A stretch of 47,051 nt of DNA from Candidatus Methanoperedens sp. (GCA_027460465.1 JAPZAV010000132.1:1-47051); one strand, 5' to 3'. Counted from the stretch's first letter, positions 7,313 through 16,368 are shown. The notes: a model not told the origin generated them from the letters alone. Program-made: numbers and translations.

Positions 7313-7727
7313 ATGCCTCCCCAGAATATCCACTCGTTTCCGACCGCGCCATGCTGACAATCATTTCCTTCAGTCGCTTGATTTTCAATTGTATCTCATT
7401 AATTTCTTTCATCTTTTGTTTTTCGAAATTACCGATTATCTCTTCAAAATCCTTTTTGAGTGAGTATACCTTAAAGGGTCTGCCTTTTCCTGGTTTCTTT
7501 TCTTCCCGTTCGCTTATCCAATCTCGTTCTTTTAAGTCTCTCATAGCGATGCTTACTTCAGGCTGGTGTAATCCTGTTACTCTCTCAAGATCCACTGATG
7601 TAGCCTCTTTCAAATTTCGAAGATAACTCAACGTCTTTGCGATAGGTCTGCTCAAGCCCAGAGAATTAAGTACATCTGTTATTTCTTCGTCTGTTTCATC
7701 AAACTGTTTTCTAACTGTAGATTTCAT
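7299..7727 (-). CDS. winged-helix transcriptional regulator
   Basis: A 142-residue predicted transcriptional regulator of the archaeal MarR/TrmB-like type. The winged helix covers residues 20-95, with a recognition region LHQPEVSIAMRDLKERDWI and a basic wing REEKKPGKGRPFKVYSL. A coiled-coil dimerisation helix follows (about 95-130). It is a clear paralogue of the regulator at 15994-16368, with near-identical QPEVSIAMR and EEKKPGKGRP. The ligand is unknown. It has its own AT-rich promoter region around 7740-7790. The far C terminus (SGYSGEASIGT) overlaps the repeat and differs from the paralogue, suggesting the end was altered by the repeat. Confidence 0.75.
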   Translation of the reverse strand: MKSTVRKQFDETDEEITDVLNSLGLSRPIAKTLSYLRNLKEATSVDLERVTGLHQPEVSIAMRDLKERDWISEREEKKPGKGRPFKVYSLKKDFEEIIGNFEKQKMKEINEIQLKIKRLKEMIVSMARSETSGYSGEASIGT

Positions 7728-7937
7728 AATGACTCCCGATATATATTCTGCAATGCTATTATTTAGATTTTTCTATAAAGAACTATTGAAAAAAAAACTA
7801 CGTGTAATGTCCAGGAAGGCAGTTTTCAGTATTTTCAATCCATTTCAGCCCATTACGGAGCCGTTTTTCCCTTCACATCCGTCAAAATAATTCCATATCT
7901 ATTACATAAATCAGGCGGAGCTGGGGTTCTATATGTT

Positions 7938-8084
7938 CTATGTCCTTACTGTATCCTCGCTCCCGCACTGAGGGCACGGTATCGGGATGAAGTTGGGGTC
8001 AGCCTCGAATTCAAAACCGCAGACACTGCATCTGAAGAAGACAGACGACTGGTTCACTTCTTCCATGACATCATATATTATCAT
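7938..8084 (-). CDS. 48-aa zinc-ribbon protein
   Basis: The frame reads MIIYDVMEEVNQSS, then a ribbon with CSVC (C19, C22) and CPQC (C37, C40) 14 residues apart, a rubredoxin/zinc-ribbon spacing. A later ATG at 8066 is possible. Its start overlaps the stop of the broken aminopeptidase by 14 bases, so it is probably co-transcribed with leuC and the aminopeptidase. Such ribbons bind Zn or Fe and often act as protein or nucleic-acid adaptors; the partner is unknown. Upstream of 8084 no independent ribosome site is evident. Confidence 0.6.
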   Translation of the reverse strand: MIIYDVMEEVNQSSVFFRCSVCGFEFEADPNFIPIPCPQCGSEDTVRT

Positions 8085-8803
8085 GGCTTAAAATAAATTT
8101 TTCGTCGTCCAAAAAAAGAACTGGTTTTGTGATGATCCCGTCAAGATGGATCCCTGCGATCACGTCCCCTCCGATACAGCTGTTGTCCCCGATGGCGATA
8201 TGCACGGTGCCCCCAACCTTCTCGTCCTCAAGCACATTGCCAATGAGCTGCAGGCGCGATATAAAGCTCACCTGCAGGAAGGTTCGAGCTCGATCCTGGT
8301 TCCTGGCAAAGCCCTGTATCCATCCTCCATTCGCATCCATCCAGGTCAAATACGATATCAGTATTCGATTCAGTGACAACCCTGACCTTGCGGACTCCTT
8401 CAAGCCTTTTCATCAATCTAATCGCAATATCATGTATATCCCCACAATCCGCAGTGATTCCGCCTTTTTCCATCATCTCTTCTGTGATCCCGGGCATGGA
8501 AGCGATCCTTGCACCTGCGCGGCATGCATTGATCCTTGCCTGTGTATGTGTGAGCGAGAACGTTGTGGGTGCAATTACAACATCAGCCCTCTTCATCGCC
8601 TCTGCGATCGCATCTGGCAGTTCTTCCCCATGGTGATTTCGCGGAAGCATGGTCAGGATCATTACATCGCACCCGATGTCTCTTGCGGCTTCAAACAGGC
8701 TGCTGCTTATGGTTTGCGGAGTCCGGGTATCCACTACTATGAGCACGCTTTCACCTGGTTCAACACCGAAGCATTCCATCACTTTCTTTGCGCCTTCAAT
8801 CAT
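8071..8803 (-). pseudogene. leucyl aminopeptidase (M29/AmpS-like), internally deleted and frameshifted
   Basis: The first frame (8803 to 8228) encodes the N-terminal part of a COG2309-type aminopeptidase (VEPGESVLIVVD, then LDGCEWRMDTG and NLPAGELYIAP), then runs out of frame in AAHWQCA and stops. A second frame (about 8262 to 8071) encodes the family's C terminus (IGNVLEDEKVGGTVHIAIGD, GIHLDGII), which includes metal-ligand His and Asp. The central segment that links the two in homologues is missing. CTGCAGG occurs at 8248 and 8272 at the junction, a possible deletion point. The protein should be inactive. It lies directly after the dehydratase gene. Sequencing or assembly error remains possible. 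Confidence 0.7.
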
Positions 8804-8806
8804 AGG

Positions 8807-10075
8807 TCAAACGTTTCTCGGATCCTTTATCTCGCCATAAAGCGCGCTTGCAGCCGCAGTCGCCGGAGATGAGAGGTATACGAAAGCATCAGGGCTTCCC
8901 TGTCTGCCCTTGAAATTGCGGTTCGATGTGGAAAGACCCACTTCGCCTTTGCCCAGGAGCCCGAACGATCCTCCCATGCACGGTCCGCAGCATGGTGATT
9001 CCACAAGTGCCCCGGCTTCGAGGAACTTCTCGATATATCCTGCCCGAAGCGCCTTCATGTACTCGGTATGCGAGGCAGGGATGATCAGCAGGCGCACACC
9101 TTTTGCCACTTTTTCTCCATCCATTATCTCTGCCACGACCTCCAGGTCCTCAAACCTGCCGTTTGTACACGAGCCCACGAACACCTGGTTTATCTTCGTC
9201 CCTTCCACTTCTTCCACAGGTTTTACATTGTCCACATTGTGCGGGCATGCCACCTGGGGCGAAAGGTCAGAAACATCATAACTCTTTATCTTCGAGAATC
9301 CCGCATCCTCATCGCTTTTCCAGTGCTGATCCAGTCTGAAATCAGATATCCTTTCTTTTAGATATTCTTCCGTGGCAGCGTCAGCCTCCACGATCCCAGC
9401 CTTTCCTCCCATCTCTATTGCCATGTTGCACATGGTCATCCTGCCCGGGATGTCCATGTCCCTGATCGTTGAGCCGCAGAATTCGCAAGCCATATACCTT
9501 GCTCCTTCAACACCAGCATCGCCGATGACGCGGAGGATCAAGTCCTTGGGATATACGCGCCCTGGAAGCTTTCCCTCGATGTTGAATCTGAAGGTCTCAG
9601 GTACCCTGAACCAGAGCTTCCCTGTCGCGAACACAAAAGCCATATCAGTGCTGCCTATCCCTGTTGAAAAAGCGCCGAGTGCACCGTATGTGCAGGTATG
9701 CGAGTCCGAGCCCACGACAAGGTCGCCGGGTTTTACATGTCCTTTCTCTGGCATAACCTGATGGCATATTCCCTCAAATACATCGTAATTCAGGATCCCC
9801 TGCTCGCTTGCGAACTCGCGCAAAAGAATATGATTCGCGGCAGCGTTCAGCGAATCCGCAGGTACCTGATGATCAAAAAGAATGATGACTTTATCAGGAT
9901 CCCAGACCTTCTGTCTCTTTTTACCTTTCATAATCTCCCTGAACCCTTCAACTGCCAGAGGTCCTGTGATATCATGGGTCATGGCGCAGTCTATATTTGC
10001 GAGAACAAAGTCCCCTGCTTTCACATTTTTACCTGCGGCTTTTGTGAATATCTTTTCTGAAAGCGTTTGAGCCAT
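8807..10075 (-). CDS. leuC: 3-isopropylmalate dehydratase / homoaconitase large subunit
   Basis: A 422-residue aconitase-family large subunit. The 4Fe-4S ligands are the cysteines of VGSCTNGR and of [10 protein letters not shown]; substrate-loop motifs [13 protein letters not shown] and DHQVP are intact. It would dehydrate/hydrate isopropylmalate (leucine) or homocitrate-type acids (coenzyme B or lysine precursors). In methanogens LeuC and HacA are paralogues that sequence by eye does not separate. The small subunit is not in the window. AGAAGG precedes the ATG. The operon continues into the broken aminopeptidase three bases after the stop. Confidence 0.85.
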   Translation of the reverse strand: MAQTLSEKIFTKAAGKNVKAGDFVLANIDCAMTHDITGPLAVEGFREIMKGKKRQKVWDPDKVIILFDHQVPADSLNAAANHILLREFASEQGILNYDVFEGICHQVMPEKGHVKPGDLVVGSDSHTCTYGALGAFSTGIGSTDMAFVFATGKLWFRVPETFRFNIEGKLPGRVYPKDLILRVIGDAGVEGARYMACEFCGSTIRDMDIPGRMTMCNMAIEMGGKAGIVEADAATEEYLKERISDFRLDQHWKSDEDAGFSKIKSYDVSDLSPQVACPHNVDNVKPVEEVEGTKINQVFVGSCTNGRFEDLEVVAEIMDGEKVAKGVRLLIIPASHTEYMKALRAGYIEKFLEAGALVESPCCGPCMGGSFGLLGKGEVGLSTSNRNFKGRQGSPDAFVYLSSPATAAASALYGEIKDPRNV

Positions 10076-10116
10076 GAGCCTTCTTTGATAGCATGAAATT
10101 ATTTAATTCTTTGGTG

Positions 10117-11013
10117 TTAAATTAAAGCCGAACCTGCGATCAGGCTTCCTGCAACATACCCCAGGATCACGCCTCCGTTGAGGAACGGCAGTCCTGCCTG
10201 AGGTTTTCCTTTTATTACGAACCCTGTGAGCACAGCAAATCCAGCAAATGTGCCGACTATGGCTCCTATTGCCGGGATATTCACTGCCCCGATGAGCGGG
10301 AAGGAAAACGCAGGGGCATTCACAAAATAATTCGCTGATACGACCAGGAGCGTGGGTATGACCGCATCGCCGAGCCCCATAAAGAAGGCTTCCCGCTCTG
10401 CTTTATCGAATTTCTCGGAGAGGAAAGAATACTTCAGGTGCCTCGGGATCACAAAGAGGATTGGAAGCCTGAGGTCCATTACGCCTTCTGCCAGGGCTAC
10501 CATGTGCTTTGTTTTGTATACAGCAATGTAATCATAAACTGCAAGCAGAACAAGTAATATCAAGGTCGGGAAAATCGCGAGGGATATGCCGAACATCGAG
10601 CTTGCACCTCCTGCGATTATTACACCTGTGATATCAATGATGTACCATTCAGGGAATTTATACAGTACAATGGTCAGACCTATCGAGAGCAGCAGGGTTA
10701 AGATGAGATTCAGCATCGGGGGCAGAACAATGGAAAAAAGCGCGAAGAAAACGAAATACAGAGTTGAAGCCACGGTCAGAAGAATGAACGCCTTTATTAT
10801 CCATTTTTTATTCATCCTCACAACAAGGAATATGAAAGCTGTAAAAACAAGGATGATGGCGATCCATAATACGACATTACCTGTATCTTCAGGATTGGAA
10901 AATGCCTTGATATCATTGGCTTCAAATGGCTTGCTCAAAGAAACGGCAATCAACTGAACAATAAGCAGCAGGAGTGCCATACCTATGAAAGGCGAATAGT
11001 TTTTTAGGTTCAA
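10117..11013 (-). CDS. presenilin-type intramembrane aspartyl protease (A22 family)
   Basis: A 298-residue protein with about nine transmembrane segments and the complete presenilin/SPP signature: YD at 160-161 (LAVYDYIAVYKTKHM), GLGD at 213-216 (catalytic D216) and a PAL-type loop QAGLP at 272-276. It would cleave transmembrane helices within the membrane. The start is a TTG at 11013 with GGAG seven bases upstream; the next ATG would remove part of the first helix. Archaeal homologues have no well-established substrates. Its neighbours are a two-component system upstream and a dehydratase downstream, with short gaps, so it may share the transcript. Confidence 0.85.
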   Translation of the reverse strand: MNLKNYSPFIGMALLLLIVQLIAVSLSKPFEANDIKAFSNPEDTGNVVLWIAIILVFTAFIFLVVRMNKKWIIKAFILLTVASTLYFVFFALFSIVLPPMLNLILTLLLSIGLTIVLYKFPEWYIIDITGVIIAGGASSMFGISLAIFPTLILLVLLAVYDYIAVYKTKHMVALAEGVMDLRLPILFVIPRHLKYSFLSEKFDKAEREAFFMGLGDAVIPTLLVVSANYFVNAPAFSFPLIGAVNIPAIGAIVGTFAGFAVLTGFVIKGKPQAGLPFLNGGVILGYVAGSLIAGSALI

Positions 11014-11046
11014 TCAAATCTCCGCTTATAGTATTGCAGCATATCT

Positions 11047-11826
11047 TTAAACGTTTGCCCCAGGATTGATATGGCTCATTTGCTCCATCTGCGTGTGCTT
11101 GGGAATGCTTTCGATCGTACAGATCATGCCGTTGAAAGTCCCTTCTTTGATCCTGGGTATCAGCCATCCTGAGAGATAGTTCAGGCCTTCCTTTGCAATA
11201 AAAGGGACGCCTGCATAATAAAATGGCTGCCTGGTTTCCTTTGCTTTCAGATAATAGGGTTTCAAAGGCTCCTGGAAATCTTTTAGAACATGAACCCCGG
11301 TGATCCTGGCAGGTGCCATCCCGTTAATCGCTCCCATGCTCTTATTTGCATATATTATGACATCGTCCTTATCTGTCACCCAGACGCCTGTGACAATGCC
11401 TTCCAGCACGCTTTCATAGAATTCCCTGCTCTCCTTTAATTTCTTCTCGGTTTCATGCTTGTACAGCGCAATCTCGATATTGACCTGCAGCTCTCTTTCC
11501 TTGAACGGCTTGATGATATACCCGAACGGTTCTGTTATCTTTGCCCTCTCCATGATGTTTTCATCACCATATGCAGTGAGGTACACCACAGGAATATCGA
11601 GATCAGAATGTATCCTGCCTGCAGCTTCGATACCGTCCATTTCACCCTGGAGCATGATATCCATCAGTACCAGATCAGGTTTATCCTCTTTTGCCTTCTT
11701 TACCGCCACCTCGCCATAAGAAACCATTGAAACAACCCTGTATCCTAATTTCTCCAGGCTCATCCGTATATCCTCTGCAACAATACTTTCATCTTCAACA
11801 ACCATTATTTTTTTATTTGCCATCAT
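11047..11826 (-). CDS. response regulator, receiver plus PAS domain
   Basis: A 259-residue protein. The receiver domain (1-125) has the acidic pocket VEDE (11-13), the phosphoacceptor D56 in LVLMDIML and the conserved Lys in YIIKPF. A PAS domain follows (about 135-225; SVLEGIVTGVWVTDKDD, NGMAPARITG). It lacks a DNA-binding output domain, as is common in archaea, so output is probably by protein contacts. Its ATG overlaps the stop of the histidine-kinase gene (ATGA), making the kinase its evident partner. The C-terminal 30 residues (IESIPKHTQMEQMSHI) are not part of a known domain. Confidence 0.85.
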   Translation of the reverse strand: MMANKKIMVVEDESIVAEDIRMSLEKLGYRVVSMVSYGEVAVKKAKEDKPDLVLMDIMLQGEMDGIEAAGRIHSDLDIPVVYLTAYGDENIMERAKITEPFGYIIKPFKERELQVNIEIALYKHETEKKLKESREFYESVLEGIVTGVWVTDKDDVIIYANKSMGAINGMAPARITGVHVLKDFQEPLKPYYLKAKETRQPFYYAGVPFIAKEGLNYLSGWLIPRIKEGTFNGMICTIESIPKHTQMEQMSHINPGANV

Positions 11827-13628
11827 TTCACGTCTCTGAATTTGATCTGAAACTCGGTCCCTTTACTTCGATTCAAGGCAATCTCGCCGTGGAGCTGGGA
11901 CTCAGCAAGTATTATGATAAGCCGCATGCCCCATGAATCAGTGGATCTGAAATCCAGGTCTTTTGGGATCCCTACACCATTATCACCCACAATCAGTTCC
12001 AATGCATCACCCTCACCAGACCTCAGGATTATATTGATCTCACCAGACCTGCCGTCAGGAAATGCGTATTTCAGCGAGTTGCTCACAAGTTCATTTATTA
12101 TCAATCCGCATGGTATGGCTGAACTGATCCCGAGGGGAACATTTTCTACATCAATCTTTAATGCAATCTTATTTACATTTGCTCCATATGACTGGGCAAG
12201 ACCGTATACCAGATCCCTGATATAATCCTTTATGTCTATCCTTGTCAGGTCCCTGGATTGATAGAGCTTTTCGTGGATAAGAGACATGGATACTATCCTG
12301 TTCTGGCTCTCTCTGTACATGTCGCCGTATTTTTTATCCTTGATATACGCAGATTGAAGCCGCAAAAGGCTTGAGATGATCTGCATATTGTTCTTTACCC
12401 TGTGGTGGATCTCACGCAGCAAAATTTCTTTTTCTTTGAGCGATGCTTTAATCTGCTCATCAGCATGCTTGCGTTCTGTGATGTCCCTGAATATGCCAGA
12501 TAAGCCGATCACATCGTTGTTCCCATCCCTGAGTGGAGAGATGGTCATGCTTACATCTATCCTGGCACTGTCCTTTCGCATAAGCACGGTCTCTATGCCT
12601 GTAATAACACCTCCTGATATTGCATTCCGCACGATCTGCTCATTCTCGGATTGAAGTTTCTGATCAAGTGCAAGAGGCAGGAATTTCTTTCCCAAAATCT
12701 CCTTTTCAGTATATCCAAAAATCCTCTCTGCGCTCTTATTCCATGCTTTGACTCTATCTTCCAGGTCTGTTATTATGATCGCATCGCTGGCATTATCGAA
12801 CAGATTCCGGTACCTTTCTTCGGCTTCATGAATGCGCTTTTCACCTGTCTCGACAAGCTTTTTATAAGGGATCTCGATAGAAGACTTGAATATGCCAAGA
12901 TACAGGAAGTAGAACCCTGCAGCTCTGAGAAGGTGCCCTGAATAATCGAAAAAAAGATAGACCACGTTGCTTGAAACGATGAGCGTGAAGCCGTATATCA
13001 GGCACATCAGGTTCTTCTGTCCTGTTTTTTGCAGCCGTTTCAAATATACATAATTCGCATACAGGAGAATTATTGAAGAGCCAAGCAGCAGAAGCACCTT
13101 TTCTGGGGTCGGGCTGCCGTCGGGATTTCTGAGTAATGGGATGTACTCTGAGTAGATCCCTGCTATGAGTGATACAAAAGACAGGAAGATCACCGAGATC
13201 GAGGCAAAAAGGACAGGATTCTTTCTCAGCCACGTGAGCGTACCATTATAGACATATGCGCTTGCAAGGAATAAGACCGCTGAAAGCAGTCTTGCTTCAG
13301 CCCAGAAGATCTCTGATTTATGGGCTGAGTTCTTCGATATGAAATCAGGCATGAAAGGGTATGAAAGAATATGGTACATGTCAATGAGCCCGACAATTAA
13401 GAGCGCCCAGCCCAGAAAAAGAGAATGTTCGTCCCTGCTTGTTTTATAAACAAACCAGGTCATTATGAAGATCGAAAAAGAAAGCACAAGAGGCAGAATC
13501 TCTGTTGAGATCTGGAAATAGTCTCGCAGTAATGCATGACCGACTTTGAATGATTCAAGGAAATAGCCTATCAGGAAAATTGAAACAACGATCGTGAGCA
13601 GCATTGAAATGTGATTTGTTTTGGCCAT
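11823..13628 (-). CDS. sensor histidine kinase with MASE3, PAS and HisKA_2 domains
   Basis: About 601 residues from an ATG at 13628 with GAGG five bases upstream. Residues 1-250 form a seven-to-eight-helix MASE3 membrane sensor (LGWALLIVGLIDMYHILSY). A PAS domain covers about 270-385 (NLFDNASDAIIITDLEDRV). The HisKA_2 phosphoacceptor helix is KEILLREIHHRVKNNMQII, and a HATPase domain ends with GDNGVGIPKDL. The signal is unknown; MASE3 is an integral membrane sensor common in Methanosarcinales. It transfers phosphate to the regulator encoded directly downstream. The intergenic region to pheA (13629-13741) holds divergent TATA-like sequences. Confidence 0.85.
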   Translation of the reverse strand: MAKTNHISMLLTIVVSIFLIGYFLESFKVGHALLRDYFQISTEILPLVLSFSIFIMTWFVYKTSRDEHSLFLGWALLIVGLIDMYHILSYPFMPDFISKNSAHKSEIFWAEARLLSAVLFLASAYVYNGTLTWLRKNPVLFASISVIFLSFVSLIAGIYSEYIPLLRNPDGSPTPEKVLLLLGSSIILLYANYVYLKRLQKTGQKNLMCLIYGFTLIVSSNVVYLFFDYSGHLLRAAGFYFLYLGIFKSSIEIPYKKLVETGEKRIHEAEERYRNLFDNASDAIIITDLEDRVKAWNKSAERIFGYTEKEILGKKFLPLALDQKLQSENEQIVRNAISGGVITGIETVLMRKDSARIDVSMTISPLRDGNNDVIGLSGIFRDITERKHADEQIKASLKEKEILLREIHHRVKNNMQIISSLLRLQSAYIKDKKYGDMYRESQNRIVSMSLIHEKLYQSRDLTRIDIKDYIRDLVYGLAQSYGANVNKIALKIDVENVPLGISSAIPCGLIINELVSNSLKYAFPDGRSGEINIILRSGEGDALELIVGDNGVGIPKDLDFRSTDSWGMRLIIILAESQLHGEIALNRSKGTEFQIKFRDVK

Positions 13629-13741
13629 CAATTCCTCAGTTCATAATTCATATGATTATAATGATACTTATAATTTATTAACAGAACAGAACATGTGCCA
13701 GGTAACAAACTATTTCTTTTACCTTTCATTATATAGAGCGG

Positions 13742-14548
13742 ATGATAATCGGAACTCTTGGACCTGAAGGATCTTTCTCAGAAAAAGCAGCAAGAGAGTG
13801 GAATGAGAAAGCAGAGCTTCGATATTACGTTGATATCGCTGAAACCGTGGAAGGGCTCATGTGCGGGGAGGTGGATTACAGCATCGTACCAATCGAAAAC
13901 TCGATCGAGGGATCAATTGCGCTCACCCTTGACCTTCTTATGGAATGCCAGCTCAAAATCACAGGAGAGATAATAGTCCAGATCAATCACCATCTTCTCT
14001 CGAAAGGGAATCCTGAGGACATCAAAATCATAATGTCAATTCCGCAGGCATTATCTCAATGCAGGAAGTTCATCAAAAAGAATTTCAGGAATATCGAGTT
14101 GCGCTCTGCATTGAGCACATCGCAGGCAGCAAAACTCGCATCAGAATCGAAAGAGATCGCAGCCATAGCATCCAGGGAATCAGCACAGAGGTATGGACTG
14201 CAGATCCTGGCAGAGAATATACAGGATGTGAATGAGAATTATACCAGGTTCATCGTGATAGGCAAAAATACACCTCCTGCCACGGGCAAAGATAAAACTT
14301 CAATAATAATATATCTTGAGAAGAATAGACCCGGCGCCCTCTTTGAGATCCTTGGGTATTTTGCGAATAATGGAATAGATCTGACAAAGATCGAATCGCG
14401 TCCCACGAAGAAATCACTCGGAGATTACCTTTTCTATATAGATATGGGGGGACATATGGAAGACAGGGTCATAAAAGATACGCTGGATAAAGTGCAGGGC
14501 AAAGTTGGGATGCTCAAGATCCTGGGCTCGTACCCATATGCTCGATGA
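13742..14548 (+). CDS. pheA: prephenate dehydratase with ACT domain
   Basis: A 268-residue cytoplasmic enzyme that converts prephenate to phenylpyruvate in phenylalanine synthesis. The dehydratase domain (1-178) starts IGTLGPEGSFSEKAA and has PIENSIEGS and the catalytic TRF motif (NENYTRFIVIG). A C-terminal ACT domain (about 190-268; GALFEILGYFANNGIDLTKI, ESRP) is the allosteric site for phenylalanine. Length is standard for a stand-alone archaeal PheA without chorismate mutase. No strong Shine-Dalgarno; a TATA candidate CTTATAATT lies near 13668. Confidence 0.9.
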   Translation: MIIGTLGPEGSFSEKAAREWNEKAELRYYVDIAETVEGLMCGEVDYSIVPIENSIEGSIALTLDLLMECQLKITGEIIVQINHHLLSKGNPEDIKIIMSIPQALSQCRKFIKKNFRNIELRSALSTSQAAKLASESKEIAAIASRESAQRYGLQILAENIQDVNENYTRFIVIGKNTPPATGKDKTSIIIYLEKNRPGALFEILGYFANNGIDLTKIESRPTKKSLGDYLFYIDMGGHMEDRVIKDTLDKVQGKVGMLKILGSYPYAR

Positions 14549-14576
14549 AAAGTTTTATCTCGTTTAGAATCCATAA

Positions 14577-14592
14577 TTGAGAAGCATCTCAA
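14577..14592. promoter_or_regulatory. inverted repeat, candidate RbkR operator
   Basis: TTGAGA-AGCA-TCTCAA has perfect 6-bp arms. It lies about 25 bases downstream of a TATA-like TTTTAT (about 14553-14558), right where transcription of rbkR should begin, and 14 bases before its ATG. RbkR is an autoregulating riboflavin-gene repressor in other archaea, so this is the natural place for its operator. The site assignment is inference. Confidence 0.45.
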
Positions 14593-14605
14593 GAGTGAGT
14601 GGTCT

Positions 14606-15253
14606 ATGGATATACTATCGCTGAAAAAGCTTGCACTTCTGGGGGCGCATCAGAAACCTCTGGAATTATCATGCTCTGAGTTTGCCTCCCACATAGATGC
14701 AAGCCCTCAGACAGCTGCAAGAAAACTGAAAAGCCTTGAAGATGGAAAGCTCATCATGCGGCAGATCCTGCACGACGGGCAATTGATCAGCATAACAAAG
14801 AATGGCGTCATGGAATTGCAGAGGGAGTTCAATGATTATAAGGCGATATTTTCAGGGAACGGGCATAAGAGATTTCTTACAGGCAGAGTGATCACAGGGC
14901 TTGGAGAGGGGCAGTACTACATCTCACTTGAAGGGTACAGGATTCAGTTCCGCGAAAAACTGGGATTTGAACCTTACCCTGGAACGTTGAACATAAAGCT
15001 TGACGATCAAAGCACTGAATTACGAAAAGGAATAAGAGCAAATGTCAGGATATCGGGTTTCACAAATGAGAGCAGGACTTTTGGCAGCGGCTCATGTTTC
15101 AATGTCAGTATCTCAAATATCAGCGGAGCAGTGATAGTTCCCGAGCGCACACATTATCCAGAGGACATAATCGAGGTCATAGCACCGGTCAATCTGAGAG
15201 AGTATCTGAATCTGAAGGATGGTAGCATTGTTCAGGTGGAGGTTATAAAATGA
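14606..15253 (+). CDS. rbkR: RbkR: winged-helix regulator fused to CTP-dependent riboflavin kinase
   Basis: A 215-residue two-domain protein. Residues 1-82 form a winged helix (LSCSEFASHIDASPQTAARKL). Residues 88-215 match archaeal riboflavin kinase, which uses CTP rather than ATP to make FMN (TGRVITGLGEGQYYISLEGY, GFEPYPGTLNIKL). In archaea this fusion, RbkR, both makes FMN and represses riboflavin synthesis genes (established for the family). The overlap of its stop with ribB (ATGA, 15250-15253) supports a dedicated riboflavin operon. A 16-base inverted repeat 14 bases before its ATG is a candidate operator. Confidence 0.9.
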   Translation: MDILSLKKLALLGAHQKPLELSCSEFASHIDASPQTAARKLKSLEDGKLIMRQILHDGQLISITKNGVMELQREFNDYKAIFSGNGHKRFLTGRVITGLGEGQYYISLEGYRIQFREKLGFEPYPGTLNIKLDDQSTELRKGIRANVRISGFTNESRTFGSGSCFNVSISNISGAVIVPERTHYPEDIIEVIAPVNLREYLNLKDGSIVQVEVIK

Positions 15254-15948
15254 TTCTTGAAAAAGCAATTGAAGCAATCCGCAATGGCAGAATGATTCTG
15301 CTTTTTGATGCCGAGGACAGGGAAGGTGAGACCGATCTTGTCATACCTGCGCTTTCCGCCACACCAAAGGATATCGCACGCATGAGATGTGACGGCGGGG
15401 GTCTCATATGCGTTGCGATCCATGACAGAGCCGCTGAAAGGCTTGGACTGCCTTTCATGTCAGAGCTCATGAGAAGTGTTTCTATGAACGGGCATAAAAA
15501 CCTGCGTTCGATCATTGAAAGGAAAGGGGATATACCTTATGACTCGCGTTCCTCTTTCTCGCTGTGGGTGAACCACAGGGACACGTTCACGGGGATTACA
15601 GACAACGACAGGGCGCTTACGATCAATAGAATTGGCGAGGCAGTGCTGAGGGTTTTGAACGGGGAAAAGCTTGACTTCGGGAGCGAGTTCCGCTCTCCAG
15701 GACATGTTGCGCTGCTGCGTGCGGCTTCAGGTCTTCTGGATGAGAGGCGGGGGCAGACAGAGCTTTCGATACAGCTTGCGCTCATGGCAGGTATAACACC
15801 TTCGATGGTGGTATGCGAGATGCTTGATGGAAATACCGGAAAGGCTCTTTCAAAAGAAGATGCAAGAACGTATTCCCTTGTTCACAGCATGCCATTCGTT
15901 GAAGGGAAAAACATCCTGGAATCGTGTTCTCATAGCGACAGCTGTTGA
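15250..15948 (+). CDS. ribB: 3,4-dihydroxy-2-butanone 4-phosphate synthase
   Basis: A 232-residue RibB-type enzyme that turns ribulose 5-phosphate into dihydroxybutanone phosphate and formate for riboflavin. The acidic active-site loop DAEDREGETDLV is at residues 20-31, RMRCDGGGLICVAI follows, and FRSPGHVALLRAA is the conserved C-terminal segment with the metal-binding His. There is no GTP cyclohydrolase II domain, as is normal for archaea. Start overlaps the rbkR stop by four bases, so translation is coupled. The last 10 residues (ESCSHSDSC) are an unusual Ser/Cys/His tail that could bind metal but may be chance. Confidence 0.9.
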   Translation: MILEKAIEAIRNGRMILLFDAEDREGETDLVIPALSATPKDIARMRCDGGGLICVAIHDRAAERLGLPFMSELMRSVSMNGHKNLRSIIERKGDIPYDSRSSFSLWVNHRDTFTGITDNDRALTINRIGEAVLRVLNGEKLDFGSEFRSPGHVALLRAASGLLDERRGQTELSIQLALMAGITPSMVVCEMLDGNTGKALSKEDARTYSLVHSMPFVEGKNILESCSHSDSC

Positions 15949-15993
15949 TTTTAATCTTTTCAGGGGATCACCTCCACTCACCTTTGACAGGTT

Positions 15994-16368
15994 TTATTTG
16001 CTCAGTTCTTTCAGGCGCTTGATGCTCGCCATCATGGCCTGGGATTCCTTTCTTTTCTGGTTTTCAAGGTATTCGATAATAGAATCGATGCTGGTCTTGA
16101 GTTGATAGATCTTGTAAGGTCTCCCTTTCCCTGGTTTCTTCTCCTCCCTTTCTCCTATCCACCCGAGTTCTTCCAGTTCACGCATGGCGATACTGACCTC
16201 GGGTTGCCTCAGATCAGAGCCCATTTCAAGGTCTCTGGAAGTAACTTCTTTGACATTTTTCAGATAGGTGAGTACTTTTGCGACGTTCCTTTTTAAGCCC
16301 AGTTCTATGAGAGTGTCGGCGAATTCTTCGTCGGATTTGTCAAGAACATTGACTGAAAGACTTTTCAT
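15994..16368 (-). CDS. winged-helix transcriptional regulator (paralogue of 7299-7727)
   Basis: A 124-residue regulator with a winged helix at about 20-95. The recognition region LRQPEVSIAMRELEELGWI and wing REEKKPGKGRPYKIYQL are nearly identical to the 7299-7727 protein, so both probably bind similar operators. A C-terminal helix (NQKRKESQAMMASIKRLKEL) would form a dimer coiled coil. It converges on ribB, with its own long AT-rich promoter region at 16369-16470. Regulated genes are unknown. Confidence 0.75.
   Translation of the reverse strand: MKSLSVNVLDKSDEEFADTLIELGLKRNVAKVLTYLKNVKEVTSRDLEMGSDLRQPEVSIAMRELEELGWIGEREEKKPGKGRPYKIYQLKTSIDSIIEYLENQKRKESQAMMASIKRLKELSK

Noticed and set aside
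7798-7863. Minus-strand tail reading RNGLKWIENTENCLPGHYT
   Set aside because: Protein-like but only about 20 codons after a stop; could be a remnant, too weak to list as a gene.
8129-8872. Plus-strand 247-codon frame
   Set aside because: It is antisense to the aminopeptidase and dehydratase genes and its sequence has no protein-like pattern.
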